This document shows, one piece after another, positions 62,888 through 64,000 of a stretch of 64,000 nucleotides of DNA. The notes under the pieces were generated by a model that saw only the letters and a list, made by a program, of their open reading frames with translations, was not told the origin of the DNA and made no database searches. This DNA comes from Prado023 sp963798745. GTDB taxonomy: Bacteria; Actinomycetota; Actinomycetes; S36-B12; CAIYMF01. The stretch spans positions 248,001-312,000 of the forward strand of contig CAWCUF010000003.1 in NCBI GenBank assembly GCA_963798745.1, written 5' to 3'. The position numbers were made by a program, and so were the translations under genes. Numbering within the stretch: the stretch's first letter is position 1; each line of letters opens with the position of its first letter.

Positions 62888-64000
62888 TCAGATCCCCGTG
62901 GTAGTCCGCGGGTAGACCGCGGCAGGGTCGGTGATCACGTTGACCAGGTAGGGCACGCCCGAGGCGTAGGCGCGATCCAGCGCGGAACCGATCTGGTCGG
63001 GCTCGGTGACCAGCTCACCGGCACCGCCCAGGGCAGTGACGACCTGGTCGTAGCGGGTCGCGGGATTCAACTCGGTGGCCACGCCGTAGCCGTGCAGCAT
63101 CTGCATCGGGCCGCGCTCCAGGCCCCAGCCGGAGTTGTTGCCCACGACCATCACGACCGGCAGGTCCAGACGCACCAGGGTGTCGACATCCATCAGCGAG
63201 AAGCCGGCCGCACCGTCTCCGAGCAGGAGGGTGACCTGCGCCGAGGGTCGGGCGATCCGCGCACCGATCGCGTAACCCAGGCCGGTGCCCAGGCAACCGA
63301 ACGGGCCGGGGTCCAACCAGCCGCCGGGCCGACCGGGCTCCACGTACCTGCCCGCGAACGAGACGAAGTCGCCACCATCGCCGATGGTGATCGCGTCGTC
63401 AGCCAGGCGGGGCAGCAGCTCGCCGTAGATCCGAGCCGGGTGGATGGGCGCCGCAGCGCTGGTCAGCAGGCTGTCGTCGCGCGCCCGGGCAGCAAGGTCG
63501 GCGTCGCGCAGGCCGGCGGCCCACGGGGCCGGGGCACTCGTGCCGGTGGCCCGCATCCGGTCGGCCAGGCCGCGCAGCACCAGCGAGAGGTCGCCGGCGA
63601 CGGCGACCTCGACGGTGCCGGGGCGCCGCGGGTCCGGCGCATCGGTCAGGTGGATGACCTTCGCGGGCGAGGCCGGGTTGCCGAACGTGCCGTAGCCCAG
63701 GCGGAAGTCCAGGGTGGCGCCGACCACGACCACCACGTCGGCGCCGCGGAACGCGGCCGACCGCGCGCGGGTCACCAGGTTGGGATGCCCCGGGGGCAGC
63801 AGTCCGCGGCCCAGCCCGTTGGCGATGGTGGGCAGGTCGAACTCGGCCACCAGGTCGGCGGCGTGGGTCTCGGCATGGTCGGCCCAGACCCCGCTGGACA
63901 GCACGACCACCGGGGCCTGGGCGCCGCCCAGGAGGGCGGCGGCCCGGTCGAGCGCCTCGGCGTCGGGGATGCGCGCCTCGGCCGGGGCCGGCTCCGGGGC
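62888..64000 (-). CDS. Acetolactate-synthase-like thiamine-diphosphate enzyme, 5' end outside window
   Basis: The frame is open to the right edge, so about 370 C-terminal residues are visible. The central FAD/CoA-type domain has LPTIANGLGRGLLPPGHP and FRGADVVVVVGATLDFRLGYG; the pyrophosphate-binding domain has GDGAAGFSLMDVDTLVRL followed by VVGNNSGWGLERG, the GDG-N27-NN motif that binds Mg and thiamine diphosphate. The RGLLPPGHP/LDFRLGYG features resemble mycobacterial IlvG, an acetolactate-synthase paralogue without a regulatory subunit; benzaldehyde lyase or 2-hydroxyacyl-CoA lyase are alternatives. The glyoxylate/pyruvate binding residues of the missing half cannot be checked. Confidence 0.87.
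   Translation of the reverse strand, partial: APEPAPAEARIPDAEALDRAAALLGGAQAPVVVLSSGVWADHAETHAADLVAEFDLPTIANGLGRGLLPPGHPNLVTRARSAAFRGADVVVVVGATLDFRLGYGTFGNPASPAKVIHLTDAPDPRRPGTVEVAVAGDLSLVLRGLADRMRATGTSAPAPWAAGLRDADLAARARDDSLLTSAAAPIHPARIYGELLPRLADDAITIGDGGDFVSFAGRYVEPGRPGGWLDPGPFGCLGTGLGYAIGARIARPSAQVTLLLGDGAAGFSLMDVDTLVRLDLPVVMVVGNNSGWGLERGPMQMLHGYGVATELNPATRYDQVVTALGGAGELVTEPDQIGSALDRAYASGVPYLVNVITDPAAVYPRTTTGI

Overview
The window is a stretch of a high-GC chromosome from a member of the Actinomycetota. The evidence is the very GC-rich third codon positions, frequent GTG/TTG starts, tight 1-4 bp gene overlaps, a WhiG/FliA-type sigma factor between rpsB and xerC, a SepIVA-like DivIVA protein beside the rnc operon, four-cysteine (zinc-type) ribosomal proteins L28 and L32, and a GlnR-like box before amtB-glnB-glnD. 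The order rpsB-tsf-pyrH-frr-cdsA-rlmN, rplS-trmD-rimM-rpsP-ffh, amtB-glnB-glnD, ftsY-smc-acyP-mutM-rnc-rpmF and coaD-rsmD-recG-fakA-rpmB-thiL is the conserved actinobacterial housekeeping backbone. I cannot name the genus. I saw no rRNA, tRNA, insertion sequence, prophage or CRISPR array.

Layout. 1-10.5 kb: the 3' part of an EF-G-like factor, an MFS exporter, a TesB thioesterase, a large secreted subtilisin, a lipoprotein and propionyl-CoA synthetase, then rlmN. 10.5-15.2 kb: the translation and lipid block cdsA, frr, pyrH, tsf, rpsB on the minus strand. 15.5-30.5 kb: a LytM-like protein, then a long minus-strand run (whiG, xerC, dprA, comM, yraN, rnhB, two lepB genes, rplS, then trmD, rimM, khpA, rpsP), a YcaQ-like glycosylase, ffh and a YbhN-like membrane protein. 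30.6-35.4 kb: a SRPBCC protein and the nitrogen operon amtB-glnB-glnD. 35.6-44.6 kb: an accessory block not expected in the backbone: an AidB-like acyl-CoA dehydrogenase, a MalT/LuxR-type ATPase regulator, a cysteine-free carboxymuconolactone decarboxylase-fold protein, an unusual P-type ATPase, a polyphosphate kinase 2 and a small SHOCT membrane protein. 44.7-54.8 kb: ftsY, smc, acyP, mutM, rnc, rpmF, yceD, sepIVA, coaD, rsmD. 55-64 kb: a CrtI-like oxidoreductase, recG, fakA, rpmB, thiL, a stand-alone Lrp ligand-binding domain, a DUF3515 lipoprotein and the C-terminal part of an acetolactate-synthase-like enzyme.

How the parts work together. Most genes serve translation (factors, ribosomal proteins, RNA modification and processing), protein targeting (Ffh, FtsY, two signal peptidases), chromosome handling (SMC, RecG, XerC, MutM, DprA, RNase HII) and nitrogen sensing (AmtB-GlnB-GlnD). 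The accessory block is the most interesting part. A transcription regulator is followed by an ion-pumping ATPase whose membrane ion-ligand motifs fit neither the Ca2+ nor the H+ pump pattern, and by a polyphosphate kinase that could supply nucleotide triphosphate. The set ends in a perfect 18-bp terminator hairpin. A second theme is in-frame tandem repeats: a 4 x 33-bp repeat inside mutM, a 5 x 15-bp repeat over the rlmN stop codon, a 3 x 15-bp repeat in cdsA, and a long Ala/Pro/Glu tail on ribosomal protein S2.
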